From NCBI GenBank assembly GCA_021646465.1, contig SOET01000007.1:1-64000 (forward strand): a stretch of DNA of 64,000 bases, written 5' to 3'. The notes under the pieces are model-generated. The model made no database searches. It was not told the DNA's origin and saw nothing but the letters and a program-made list of their open reading frames with translations. Numbering within the stretch: position 1 is the first letter of the stretch; each line of letters opens with the position of its first letter. Shown here piece by piece: positions 35,288-43,979 of this stretch. The stretch comes from Candidatus Kuenenia hertensis (lineage in GTDB: Bacteria; Planctomycetota; Brocadiia; Brocadiales; Brocadiaceae). The position numbers and the translations under genes were made by a program.

Positions 35288-35967
35288 ACATAACAGAAGA
35301 ACACGTACGCTTTTCTTCCGATAAGGTAAACCTGGAGGGAGTATTGGCATATAATGAAGATGTTTTTCCCGCCAAAGCAATCCTTTTGTGTTCTCCCCAC
35401 CCGACTCTTGGTGGCGACATGGAAAACAACATAATAACAAGCCTTGCCCTTGTTTCGGCACATGCTGGTTTTATCTCGCTTCGTTTTAATTACCGCGGCG
35501 TAGGCAACAGCGAATGTGATGGCAAAGATATTGCTGAAAAATTTCACTACTGGGAAAAAACAATGAGCAGTGAAAATTACACTGACGCGGTAACAGATGT
35601 ATACTCGGCATTCAAATTCTTAACGGCGCAAGTGGACAAGGATGCAATGATTTTCATTGCCGGATATTCTTTTGGCGGCATTGTTGGCATGAGAGTGGCG
35701 GCAACGCACGATAATGTACTTGCATTTGCTTCAATTTCCACACCTTTTGGAAAGTACGATCTCGATTTTTTAAGAGGATGTAAAAAACCAAAATTATTTA
35801 TATATAACAAAAATGATTTCGCGACAACGGTAGAGGAGACCTTACAAGGTTTGGAAAAAATACCTTTGCCAAAGACAATAGAATTAATAGAAAACAGCGA
35901 CCATTTCTATAGGGGAAAAGAAGATGTTGTTTCACAGAAGGTATGTGCTTTTTTTGACAGTGTCTGA
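35284..35967 (+). CDS. Alpha/beta hydrolase
   Basis: 227 aa. Nucleophile elbow GYSFGG (Ser near residue 143), probable acid Asp in NKNDFATT and catalytic His in SDHFYRG, the order of an alpha/beta hydrolase. The oxyanion region is CSPHPTLGGDMEN. It has the dienelactone-hydrolase/YhaK-like size, with no signal peptide. It is the last gene of the cytochrome operon, overlapping the preceding gene by four bases. Why a soluble hydrolase is coupled to periplasmic cytochromes is unclear; a maturation or lipid role is possible. Confidence 0.85.
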   Translation: MNITEEHVRFSSDKVNLEGVLAYNEDVFPAKAILLCSPHPTLGGDMENNIITSLALVSAHAGFISLRFNYRGVGNSECDGKDIAEKFHYWEKTMSSENYTDAVTDVYSAFKFLTAQVDKDAMIFIAGYSFGGIVGMRVAATHDNVLAFASISTPFGKYDLDFLRGCKKPKLFIYNKNDFATTVEETLQGLEKIPLPKTIELIENSDHFYRGKEDVVSQKVCAFFDSV

Positions 35968-36017
35968 TAGTGACAATTATTTCATTACAAATAAATCAAG
36001 AGCCTATACAAACATGT

Positions 36018-36761
36018 TTAAGGAGAATTTTTGTCAGCATTTATTTTCTGTGTCTTTACCAGCAATTCTACAATCAACTTTGTTTCTTCATTCCCGATAA
36101 TTATCATCTGTGTTGAGTTTCTTGCATATTGCTGCCTGTCTCTCACAATGTCTTCCCATTCCTTTCTATTGTGTTGTTCTAAGAGAATCTTTTCTCCGGG
36201 AGGGTGGCAGACAAGGCACTTAGTGACAAATAACTCGCTTGCAACATCTTCCTTTAACATTTCCGACCTCTTGGAAAGAAAAGTAGCTATGCGGTCTGCG
36301 TCTTCGTTTGTGATATATTCATCACCCGCTTCAAGGCGCATGCGTTCAACCGTTTCCCTCCATTCATCAGGGGATTTGTTATGTTTTAAAATCCTATTAA
36401 CGGTATGGCACATTGTGCAACGGTCGATAAACAACAATCGATTGTCATCATAATCCTTTTTTTCCGCAACCATATTTTGAACACGTTCCTGCCAGTGAGT
36501 TACGATTTCATGGAAAATTTGTTTAGCATCATCCTCTTTAATCCATTCCGGAACTTTATCCATCATTTTTCGAATAACACTACGCCATTCTTCTTCCGTT
36601 CGGGCGTGAATAAAGACACGTTTAATCGTATGGCATTTTGAACACTTTTCATCTACCAAAAAAGTTACTTTACTTGCCTCCGGCGTGCTTTCCGCCAATA
36701 GTGAAGTCATTATGCATAATTGGAAGCCTATTGCCAAAATAACGAATATATATCTTTTCAT
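36018..36761 (-). CDS. Exported trihaem c-type protein with repeated monohaem modules
   Basis: 247 aa. A signal peptide is followed by three modules of about 70 residues. Each has one CxxCH near its start (CSKCHTIKRV, CTMCHTVNRI, CLVCHPPG) and a shared helical pattern EEWRxxIxxM or DEWRETVERM. This looks like triplication of a small class I-like domain. The middle and first modules match best. It faces the cytochrome operon tail to tail (51 bases between stops), so it is transcribed separately. A soluble periplasmic electron shuttle is likely. Confidence 0.8.
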   Translation of the reverse strand: MKRYIFVILAIGFQLCIMTSLLAESTPEASKVTFLVDEKCSKCHTIKRVFIHARTEEEWRSVIRKMMDKVPEWIKEDDAKQIFHEIVTHWQERVQNMVAEKKDYDDNRLLFIDRCTMCHTVNRILKHNKSPDEWRETVERMRLEAGDEYITNEDADRIATFLSKRSEMLKEDVASELFVTKCLVCHPPGEKILLEQHNRKEWEDIVRDRQQYARNSTQMIIIGNEETKLIVELLVKTQKINADKNSP

Positions 36762-36792
36762 TCTTTACGCTTTCACTCATTTTTAAAATAAA

Positions 36793-38109
36793 TTATTCCT
36801 TATTCTCAAATTTTAAAACATGCCCTTTTTCAGGTAAAGAAAGATATTTTCTCCGTTCGGCGCCTTTCTTCTCGTCCACAAAAAAAAGCAGTACTCCTCC
36901 TGTTATAAAAAGAATCACTATTGACACAATGCCTATTCGTGAACTCTCAAAAAAAAACCCTGTTACACCAATTAAAAGAGGGCCGAGAATAACGGCAAAT
37001 TTACCTGTCATATTGTAGAAACCGTAAAACTCTGCTAATTGATCGTGGGGAACAAGACGGGAATAGAAAGACCGGCTCATTGCCTGAATACCGCCCTGGA
37101 CAAGGCCTATCGTCACAGCGAGGCCGTAAAATTCATATTTTACTTTCATTCTCATTGCCCACATTACTGCAAAAATATATACTCCGATGGCAATAAAGAT
37201 TGCGTATTTTGTCCCTATTCTTTTCCCTAATTTTCCAAATACGATAGCGCAAGGAAAACTCACAAATTGAGTAATAAGCAATGCCAGCAACAAATCCTTA
37301 TATTCAAAGCCGATTGACAGCCCATAATCAACCCCCATCCTCGCAATAGTATCCACCCCGTCAATATAAAACCAATAGGCAATTAAAAAAAGAAATACTG
37401 TTTTCATATGTTGTATCTTGTGAAAAGTATGGGCTAACTGCTTCAATCCGCTTCGGAAAGCAAGACCCGATGAAATACCGGTTATTTTCCCCGGTTCATG
37501 CACAAAGAAGATGATGGGCAACGTAAATATTCCCCACCAGGCAGCAACAGTCAGAAACGAAATCCGTATTGCCTGACTGGAATCTTTCAGTCCGAAAAAT
37601 GATGGATGTACTACCATCCAAATATTGAATGCGAAGAGTATTCCGCCGCCCAGATAACCCATGGCATATCCCAGCGCCGAAACATAATCTATCCTTTTTT
37701 TATTTGCTATTGAAGGGAGAAGGGAATCATAAAAAATAACACTGCTTGAAAATCCCACAGCGCCAATTGCATAGACAACTACTGCGGGCAGCCAATTTTC
37801 CCTCTGTACCATAAAAAGCGTCGTTGTTGACAGAATTCCAAGATACGCAAAGAAGATTAAAAACTTTTTTTTATAATATCCGCGATCCGCGATTGCGCCA
37901 ATTAGTGGCGCAATCGCCGCCACAAAAAAACCGGACAACGAATTTGCAATTCCCAAAATCGCAGTACTTTGTGTCGCTTCCATACCTTGGCACCAATGTT
38001 TTTTAAAAAATACCGGGAAGAGACCAGACATAATAGTTGTTGCGAATGCTGAATTTGCCCAATCATAAAAACACCATCCCAGTTCTTGTCGGTTTTTAAA
38101 TTTCAGCAT
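36793..38109 (-). CDS. MFS transporter, UMF1 (Atg22-like) family
   Basis: 438 aa with about twelve membrane helices. The start QELGWCFYDWANSAFATTI is diagnostic of the UMF1/Atg22-like family, and later motifs such as GLVQGGIQAMSRSFYSRLVP support it. Members are proposed effluxers of amino acids or similar solutes. The gene lies 31 bases upstream of the trihaem protein on the same strand and may be cotranscribed. Substrate unknown. Confidence 0.88.
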   Translation of the reverse strand: MLKFKNRQELGWCFYDWANSAFATTIMSGLFPVFFKKHWCQGMEATQSTAILGIANSLSGFFVAAIAPLIGAIADRGYYKKKFLIFFAYLGILSTTTLFMVQRENWLPAVVVYAIGAVGFSSSVIFYDSLLPSIANKKRIDYVSALGYAMGYLGGGILFAFNIWMVVHPSFFGLKDSSQAIRISFLTVAAWWGIFTLPIIFFVHEPGKITGISSGLAFRSGLKQLAHTFHKIQHMKTVFLFLIAYWFYIDGVDTIARMGVDYGLSIGFEYKDLLLALLITQFVSFPCAIVFGKLGKRIGTKYAIFIAIGVYIFAVMWAMRMKVKYEFYGLAVTIGLVQGGIQAMSRSFYSRLVPHDQLAEFYGFYNMTGKFAVILGPLLIGVTGFFFESSRIGIVSIVILFITGGVLLFFVDEKKGAERRKYLSLPEKGHVLKFENKE

Positions 38110-38234
38110 ACGTTTTTATACCGCAATAAATAAGCTACGTTTTCTGAACATTGTAATTTATCACTCTAAAAAACACTCTTTTTCACTGCGAAATCTTCCT
38201 TTCCGGCAGTAGAATTTGTTCCTGAAAATCAATG

Positions 38235-38325
38235 TCATTAAGTTAAGGATTATTTTATCGAAACAAACCCCCGAATCGCCCTTTTTTTAAGGTGGAATTT
38301 TACAATTGGCAGCTTAACTTAATGA
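38235..38325. repeat. 91-bp element with perfect 13-base terminal inverted repeats
   Basis: TCATTAAGTTAAG at the left and CTTAACTTAATGA at the right, with an interior of 65 bases. The core ATTAAGTTAAG also occurs alone near 23301 and inverted near 50396. Otherwise 38110-38481 holds no gene. Confidence 0.6.
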
Positions 38326-38481
38326 TATTGTCCTGCAAATAGCATCTTACATGGTTTTTTCGTTGACTGATAACATTATTTATGTTTGAATTTTTACTTA
38401 TAAAAATGTCCCGTTGGCAAGCAATAACCGTTATTGGATACGGTAATTAATACTATTTTCTTAGGAAGAGAGAGGGAAAAC

Positions 38482-38736
38482 ATGGCCACGAATAAATTTA
38501 AAGTATTTTGTACTCCGTTTTGCCCGAAATGCAATCAATTACTTGCATACTTAAATCAGAGAAAAGCAAATTATGTTTCTTATGATATTGACAAAGATGA
38601 TGACGCAAGGAAAGATGCCATAAAAATTGTTGGAACAGATGACATAGAATCTTTGGATAAACTTCCCATTGTTGTTGTTAATGAAGAAAAAATCTTATAT
38701 GGCTTTAATAAAGAAGAAATTGACGCATATCTTTAA
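38482..38736 (+). CDS. Glutaredoxin/thioredoxin-like protein
   Basis: 84 aa from the ATG at 38482 (MATNKFKVF), chosen for the purine-rich GAGAGAGGGA site just upstream; the frame extends further left without such a site. The motif TPFCPKCNQ gives a CPKC redox pair, and the cis-Pro lies in DKLPIVVVNEE, so the thioredoxin fold is complete. It is small, like NrdH or glutaredoxin-3. It would act in cytoplasmic thiol-disulphide exchange. It converges with the formimidoyltransferase gene. Confidence 0.85.
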   Translation: MATNKFKVFCTPFCPKCNQLLAYLNQRKANYVSYDIDKDDDARKDAIKIVGTDDIESLDKLPIVVVNEEKILYGFNKEEIDAYL

Positions 38737-38816
38737 GATGGACATTCCCTGCAACGCCCTTTTTACAAGAAGCGGGTCGTTCATCACCCTCTTTTATCGG
38801 GAACATCGGCGGTGCG

Positions 38817-39827
38817 TCAATTCAAACCAAGCAGATATTCCACAATCTTCTTTTCCGGCACAAATTTATTAAGCTGGCTCAAACCCAGTTTTTCAACCGC
38901 AACACTGATAAGGTTTTGTTCTTTCTCTTCTGTAGTATAAAATCGCCCCGCCGCAATTAATGCGTCTTTTGGTATGAGGCCAATAACCTCGCTGCCGCTG
39001 GCATTTACCCCATAAACATTTGCCAGTTTCTTTACTTCTTCAAAAATAACATGCGGGGGGGTTACCTTGTAATTCAATATGTTGGTAGATACCTGCGTAA
39101 TCTTGTATTCCTTTAATTCGACACCCATTGCCTGGACGAATTTCAACATGCCAGTGACGCGTTCTTTTTCGCCGTTTTCAGTAATTTTCACTGTTCCCGA
39201 AGACCGTATCATTCCCGAAATATTGTTGGCAACGGAAATATCTTCCGTATTCAGATTTACGTTGTAGGCTATTAAAAATTCCCGTGCACCAATGACGGTA
39301 GCGCCTGTTTTTTTTACACGGTCATTAAATTCTGAAGGGCCATAATCAGGCGGCCATTCAGGATTACTCATCTTTTCCGAAAGACCCTCATACTCTCCTT
39401 TCCGTATATCCGGTAACAAATACCGTTGCGGTATGTTTGCTGCTTCCGCGTAAAGATAAACAGGAATTCCAAGCTTTTCTCCGACCTCCTTACCCAATAA
39501 ATGCGCTAACTTAACGCATTCATCCATGGCGACACCTGCAACAGGAACAAAAGGGCAAACATCAGTTGCGCCAATGCGCGGATGTTCCCCTTTTTGCTGC
39601 GACATGTCAATTACAGCGGCAGCTGTTTCTATAGCGTAAAATGCTGCGTCTTTTACCGATTCGGGTTCTCCCGCAAAGGTTATTACCGTCCGGTTGTAAT
39701 CCACGTCGGATTCAATATTCAGTAATTTTACCCCTTTGACCCTTTGGACAGCATCCGCAATCTTTTCTATTTTCCGGGTGTCTTTTCCTTCACTAAAATT
39801 AGGCACGCATTCAATAATCTTATTCAT
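38817..39827 (-). CDS. ftcD: Glutamate formimidoyltransferase
   Basis: 336 aa. The start IIECVPNFSEGKD and the segments GEHPRIGATDVCPFVPV and VYLYAEAA are characteristic of the formiminotransferase domain. The protein has no cyclodeaminase domain. The enzyme moves the formimino group between glutamate and tetrahydrofolate in histidine or one-carbon metabolism. The C-terminal extension (about residues 270-336) is longer than the bare transferase and resembles the FTCD linker. It appears to be a single-gene unit. Confidence 0.92.
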   Translation of the reverse strand: MNKIIECVPNFSEGKDTRKIEKIADAVQRVKGVKLLNIESDVDYNRTVITFAGEPESVKDAAFYAIETAAAVIDMSQQKGEHPRIGATDVCPFVPVAGVAMDECVKLAHLLGKEVGEKLGIPVYLYAEAANIPQRYLLPDIRKGEYEGLSEKMSNPEWPPDYGPSEFNDRVKKTGATVIGAREFLIAYNVNLNTEDISVANNISGMIRSSGTVKITENGEKERVTGMLKFVQAMGVELKEYKITQVSTNILNYKVTPPHVIFEEVKKLANVYGVNASGSEVIGLIPKDALIAAGRFYTTEEKEQNLISVAVEKLGLSQLNKFVPEKKIVEYLLGLN

Positions 39828-39958
39828 AATATTTCCATTGTAAAAACGATACAGTTAAATAAATGAAGATATGGTTTGTTTATATTTCAGGCTTTGGGCT
39901 AATTTTGGGGGGGATAATTACGAATTATCAGAAAATCGGATTTTCGGGGAGGATACAA

Positions 39959-39991
39959 CCGTATTGCACTTGTTAATCAAGTGCAATACGG
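39959..39991 (-). repeat. Perfect 14-bp hairpin downstream of the Cys/His lipoprotein gene
   Basis: CCGTATTGCACTTG, loop TTAAT, then CAAGTGCAATACGG. It ends 27 bases after the stop of the minus-strand gene ending at 40018. There is no run of T after it, so it may protect the transcript rather than end it. Confidence 0.55.
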
Positions 39992-40017
39992 AGCGCCAAA
40001 TTTTATCATTTCTTCGC

Positions 40018-40938
40018 TTACTCGTGCTTGTGATCTTTGTTTACTTCTTTTTCGCATTCAAAGCAGAAATATGTTTCACCGCATTTATGCCCTTCGCCCA
40101 CTTCTTCTTTGCACGCATAGCAAAAATTGGTAAGACCGCAAATATGTTCATCTCCCACCTCTTTTTCGCACTCGTAACAATAGTATGTTAAATCGCAAAT
40201 ATGGCCTGGTCCCACTTCTTCCTCGCAGTTCATACAAAGCGTTGTAACGTTGCAAATATGCCCATCACCCACTTCTTTTTTGCAATCAGGGCAAAAAAAT
40301 GTTAAGTCGCAGATGTGATTGGGGCCAACCTCCTCAACACATTCATGGCAAAATTGCGTGATGCCGCAAATATGACCGGTTCCTGCTTCTTTTTTGCATT
40401 GACTGCAATAGGTAGTAATGCCGCAAATATGCTGATCACCCACTTCTTTATTACAGATGGAACAGGTATGTGTTTCTGCAGCAGGCGCTTCCATTTTTGC
40501 ACCAGGAGATATTTCTGTTGCAATTTCTTCTTCCACCTCTTCCTCTGCAGCGGCTTCTTCCGGTGGTATTTCAGCCTCTAAAGGCTCCACCAGTTCTTCT
40601 GTTACCTCAGGTACAACAGCAGCTTCTTCCGTTAGTTCCGGTTCCTCCGGCTCAAGGACTTTTTCTGCTGTTTCTTCCTCAAGAAGAGGTTCAGTTATTT
40701 CTTCCTCAGGGACTGGTTCTGTTATTACTTCCTCTTCAATAACTTCTTCTCTTATTTCTTCTGTTTCCACTTCTTCGGTAACAGGCGCCGTTATTTCAGC
40801 CTCTGGTTCTTCGTACGGCACAACTTCTACCTTTATTTCCGGAGCTTTTTCTTCAACTGCGGTTTGCGTGGTAACGCAAGAGGTCAGGAAAAACGATAAA
40901 CCTACTAAACCTGCAACGGCCAAATACCCTTTTTTCAT
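40018..40938 (-). CDS. Lipoprotein with acidic stalk and eight Cys/His repeats
   Basis: 306 aa. A lipoprotein signal peptide (lipobox LTSC near residue 21) leads to a 125-residue stalk rich in Glu, Pro and Val. The C-terminal half is eight tandem repeats of 19 residues with the pattern CxxCxxEVGxxHICGxTxF (positions about 160-306); the last ends in KDHKHE. Each unit offers Cys, Cys, His and Cys, so each could bind zinc, copper or an Fe-S centre, or engage a disulphide. The chain would be displayed on the envelope as a long rod ending in a Cys array. It is separated by 29 bases from the RCK-DHH gene upstream. I know no characterised homologue. Confidence 0.75.
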   Translation of the reverse strand: MKKGYLAVAGLVGLSFFLTSCVTTQTAVEEKAPEIKVEVVPYEEPEAEITAPVTEEVETEEIREEVIEEEVITEPVPEEEITEPLLEEETAEKVLEPEEPELTEEAAVVPEVTEELVEPLEAEIPPEEAAAEEEVEEEIATEISPGAKMEAPAAETHTCSICNKEVGDQHICGITTYCSQCKKEAGTGHICGITQFCHECVEEVGPNHICDLTFFCPDCKKEVGDGHICNVTTLCMNCEEEVGPGHICDLTYYCYECEKEVGDEHICGLTNFCYACKEEVGEGHKCGETYFCFECEKEVNKDHKHE

Positions 40939-40967
40939 ACGATCCTCCTTTTTAGCAAATTAAAAAA

Positions 40968-42443
40968 TTACCCTTTTACGCTAAAATTCATCATTGATTC
41001 TAAATCATCCGGTACTTCTCGTTTCTCAATATCCACCCCGGCGGCAGAGAAAAACTTTTTCCTGACAGCGTCAAAAGTGATTTTTGAAAGTGACTTTTTA
41101 TCGGTTGCATCGCCAAAAATTCCAAGTTCGATGCTTCCGGCGGCCATAGTGGCATGTCCCCCTGCATTCATAAAGCCGAAAGCCTTTTGCAATAAGGAGG
41201 CGAGATTAATCCTTGAATCGACACTCCTTGCTGATAATTGAACCCTGTCTTTATCGATACCAAATATGAGTACTGTAGAAACCCCTTCCATTTGCAGCAT
41301 TAGCTCGGCTGCCTGCGGCAGCGCATCACGATCGTTTATAAATTCTACAAAAGAGGTTAAATATGATCCTCTTACTTCACGGTTTCTTATTGCCCTTCCG
41401 ATAATATCTATTGTTTCAGCACTCATCGGAGGGTTTTCAATTTGATTTAAGAGCCCCACGTCCACTATTGGAGAAAGAAATGCCGCCGCGTCAAGATCTT
41501 CGGTCGTTGTATTTCTTGTAAATCCACTGGTATCAACCCTTATACCATAGCGAAGCGCGGTAGCAAGTGAAACGTCAGGCACTATTCCCAGATACCTCAG
41601 ATACCTTGTCATAATAGAAGATGTGGCGCCAATGCCAGGTAATATTTCAACAAATTCACCTTTCACCAGACTGAAGTCCGTTTGGTGATGATCAATAATA
41701 ATATTAACTCTTGTATCGGGAGGCAATACATTATTCTTTGAAGGGATAGAGGCTTCTATTAATGCTACTTTATCAACAGAATTAAGAATACTAAGAGACT
41801 CTTCGGGAGAATTTAACCGGAGTAGATCTGTTTGCAGCAAATTAACCAGTGCTTTGTTTTTCTGGTGGCCAATGTTCCCTCCATAATAAATCTTTGATCC
41901 AATACCATATTCCTCTGCGATACGTTTAAGTGCGAGTCCGGAAGCAATAGCGTCAGGATCGGGATTGTCCTGCAAAAAAATAGCTAATCCGTTATTCGCT
42001 GCTTCTTTTATGACATTTACCAGTTTTGACACAGATCTTTTTAGTTTTGCGGTTTCCAGTTCGCTGAGAATGGCATTCGAAATGATTCTGACGGATTCAA
42101 CGGCACAATCTGCCCCGACAGCCAGTGATTCAGATGATTCATTCTCATCTGCCACTTGCGTTAAAACAAATTTATCGGGAAACAACTCCTTGATTCGTTG
42201 TATTAAGGTGAGGTTTTCTTTTAAGTTTTTTTGTAAGATAATAAAGGCTACTGGTTCTTTTGCCGGTAAAGAATTAAAATCATAGGTATAAATATCCGCC
42301 GTTATGGTAGTGACGTTAAATTCTTTTAAGGCATTTAAGGTATTCTCGTCCTTATCTATTACGAGAATTTCCTCTTCGCCGGATTTGCTTAAATTTTTCA
42401 CCAATGCCTTAGCAACATAATCGCAACCAAGGATTATATACAT
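40968..42443 (-). CDS. RCK_N (TrkA-N)-DHH/DHHA1 phosphoesterase
   Basis: 491 aa. Residues 1-130 form an RCK_N nucleotide-binding domain (MYIILGCDYVAKALVKNL, VIDKDENTLNAL, TADIYTYDF). Then comes a DHH phosphoesterase core: NPDPDAIASG near residue 160, the DHH motif in IIIDHHQTD and RVDTSGF. The C-terminal DHHA1 domain ends in GGHATMAAGS. The DHH part resembles nanoRNases/cyclic-dinucleotide phosphodiesterases such as GdpP and NrnA. RCK-DHH fusions are known from archaea and some bacteria but have little functional data. A link of cation or nucleotide sensing to dinucleotide breakdown is an inference. Confidence 0.88.
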   Translation of the reverse strand: MYIILGCDYVAKALVKNLSKSGEEEILVIDKDENTLNALKEFNVTTITADIYTYDFNSLPAKEPVAFIILQKNLKENLTLIQRIKELFPDKFVLTQVADENESSESLAVGADCAVESVRIISNAILSELETAKLKRSVSKLVNVIKEAANNGLAIFLQDNPDPDAIASGLALKRIAEEYGIGSKIYYGGNIGHQKNKALVNLLQTDLLRLNSPEESLSILNSVDKVALIEASIPSKNNVLPPDTRVNIIIDHHQTDFSLVKGEFVEILPGIGATSSIMTRYLRYLGIVPDVSLATALRYGIRVDTSGFTRNTTTEDLDAAAFLSPIVDVGLLNQIENPPMSAETIDIIGRAIRNREVRGSYLTSFVEFINDRDALPQAAELMLQMEGVSTVLIFGIDKDRVQLSARSVDSRINLASLLQKAFGFMNAGGHATMAAGSIELGIFGDATDKKSLSKITFDAVRKKFFSAAGVDIEKREVPDDLESMMNFSVKG

Positions 42444-42842
42444 AGTTTTATGTCCTTAAAAGATGGAATCTTATTTCAAAACGTGGTCAGCAGCAACCAA
42501 ATACCCATTCATATTCCTGCCTTTGTAAGCAGGGGAAGATCAAGAGGGTTGTAAAAAACTTGTTAACTTGCTAAAAAAAAATTTACCGGGTAATGCAGTA
42601 CTGATTTTAAAATGTTCGGTAATTATACGAATATGCTTTTCCCAAGTCAACAGTAAAAACAAATGTACCTTAAATTTAACCTGCTGTAAATATTGAAGTT
42701 ACAATAATCATGCGAGAAACTAATACTTGTTTTGCTGAAATTATACCGTAATTTTGCCTTGAATAAACGGTCTGGGGTTCAGTAAGATTGTTTTTCTAAT
42801 GTTCCTGATATTTTTAAAAATTCTTTTTCCGGATATTTTTCC
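42444..42842. other. Intergenic stretch without recognisable gene
   Basis: About 400 bases between the divergent RCK-DHH and RNA-ligase genes. AT-rich, with no supported reading frame or strong hairpin. It should contain both promoters. Confidence 0.5.
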
Positions 42843-43967
42843 ATGTTGTTAACCGAAACTATCAAAAAAGCAGGCATTGCAGAAGACCAGTGGCAGGCAT
42901 CTATTGATCAGCATGGCGTTATTGGAGAAGAATACGATGGTGTTTCCTATCACCGGGTGATACGCAAGATCGGACCTCTGGCAAAAGGGTCGATAGTTAC
43001 CGGCGATGGTATTCTTTATGACTTTCCCCGGATTGCCAGGATATTGCATCTGGAAAATGGACTAAAGAATGCATATACACAACCATTTTATGTTGAGGAA
43101 AAAGTGGATGGTTACAATGTAAGGGTTGTTCGCATTCAGGGAAAAGTGCTCGTCTTCTCCAGGGGAGCATACGTTTGTCCATTTTCTACGGACAGGATTG
43201 CCGATTTTCTGGATGTACAAAAAATATTTGATAAGCACCCTGATCTAATCATTTGCGGGGAATTCGCAGGACCGGATAATCCATATAATATTGAACATCC
43301 TCCGTATGTTCAGGAAGATATACGCTTTTTTGCCTTTGATTTAATGGAAAAAAATACTTCACAAAACATTCCCATCGAAAAACGGTTACAGATCTTCGAT
43401 GAGTATGGCATGCCCACCGTGAGGAGATTCGGGTGTTTTTCTTCTTCAGACATCTCTGCGTTAAAAGAAATTATTAAGGAATTAGACGCTGGGGGAAGCG
43501 AAGGTATAGTGTTTAAGCCAACAAAGAAAGAGGAAAAGACTCTGAAATATGTCACTTTCGGGTCATGCCTGCGTGACATTCGTGTAACTGCACCACTGAT
43601 GGCAGAGATGTCGTCCGAATACTTTACCCATCGTATAATAAGGGCGGCCATGTATCGTTATGAGCAATTTCATGAATTAACCCCTAAAAATTTTACGGAC
43701 CTTGGGGAAGTATTATTAAAGCCCATTTACGAAAGTGTTAAAAAAGCAGCAGAAGGAGAACTTATCAAAGAGAAGTTTCTCCTGCGTTTTCGTAAAGAGG
43801 AAAACGTGCAGCGGATGATTGATCATTTGCAAAAATGCAAGGTAAACTTTGAAGTACTCTCTCAGGAAAAAATAAATTCTTACTGGCATGTACGTTTTGC
43901 CAGGAAATGTTACGCCTCGTATGAAATCCTTCAAAGCCATTTAGGGGGAATAGCCCATGTGGACTGA
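42843..43967 (+). CDS. ATP-dependent RNA ligase, archaeal Rnl3/Pab1020 type
   Basis: 374 aa, the length of the Rnl3 family. The nucleotidyl-transfer motif I is VEEKVDGYNVRV with the acceptor Lys near residue 90. The motif IV-V region holds GSEGIVFKP, with CGEFAGPDNPYN and IRFFAFDLM as motif III/IIIa. The start IGPLAKGSIVTGDG and FPRIARILHLE are typical of MthRnl-like enzymes that adenylylate and seal or circularise RNA. The C-terminal part (about residues 260-374) is the family dimerisation domain. The gene is alone. Such ligases are mainly archaeal, so lateral transfer is possible. Confidence 0.88.
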   Translation: MLLTETIKKAGIAEDQWQASIDQHGVIGEEYDGVSYHRVIRKIGPLAKGSIVTGDGILYDFPRIARILHLENGLKNAYTQPFYVEEKVDGYNVRVVRIQGKVLVFSRGAYVCPFSTDRIADFLDVQKIFDKHPDLIICGEFAGPDNPYNIEHPPYVQEDIRFFAFDLMEKNTSQNIPIEKRLQIFDEYGMPTVRRFGCFSSSDISALKEIIKELDAGGSEGIVFKPTKKEEKTLKYVTFGSCLRDIRVTAPLMAEMSSEYFTHRIIRAAMYRYEQFHELTPKNFTDLGEVLLKPIYESVKKAAEGELIKEKFLLRFRKEENVQRMIDHLQKCKVNFEVLSQEKINSYWHVRFARKCYASYEILQSHLGGIAHVD

Positions 43968-43979
43968 ATTTTTTGGTAA

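Noticed and set aside
39959-39991. Intrinsic terminator for the Cys/His lipoprotein gene
   Set aside because: The stem is perfect but no T-run follows on the minus strand, so I list it only as a hairpin.
40457-40963. Long plus-strand frame rich in Ser and Thr opposite the Cys/His lipoprotein
   Set aside because: It is the antisense of the acidic repeat-rich region: low complexity mirrors the Glu codons and no ribosome site or domain is present.
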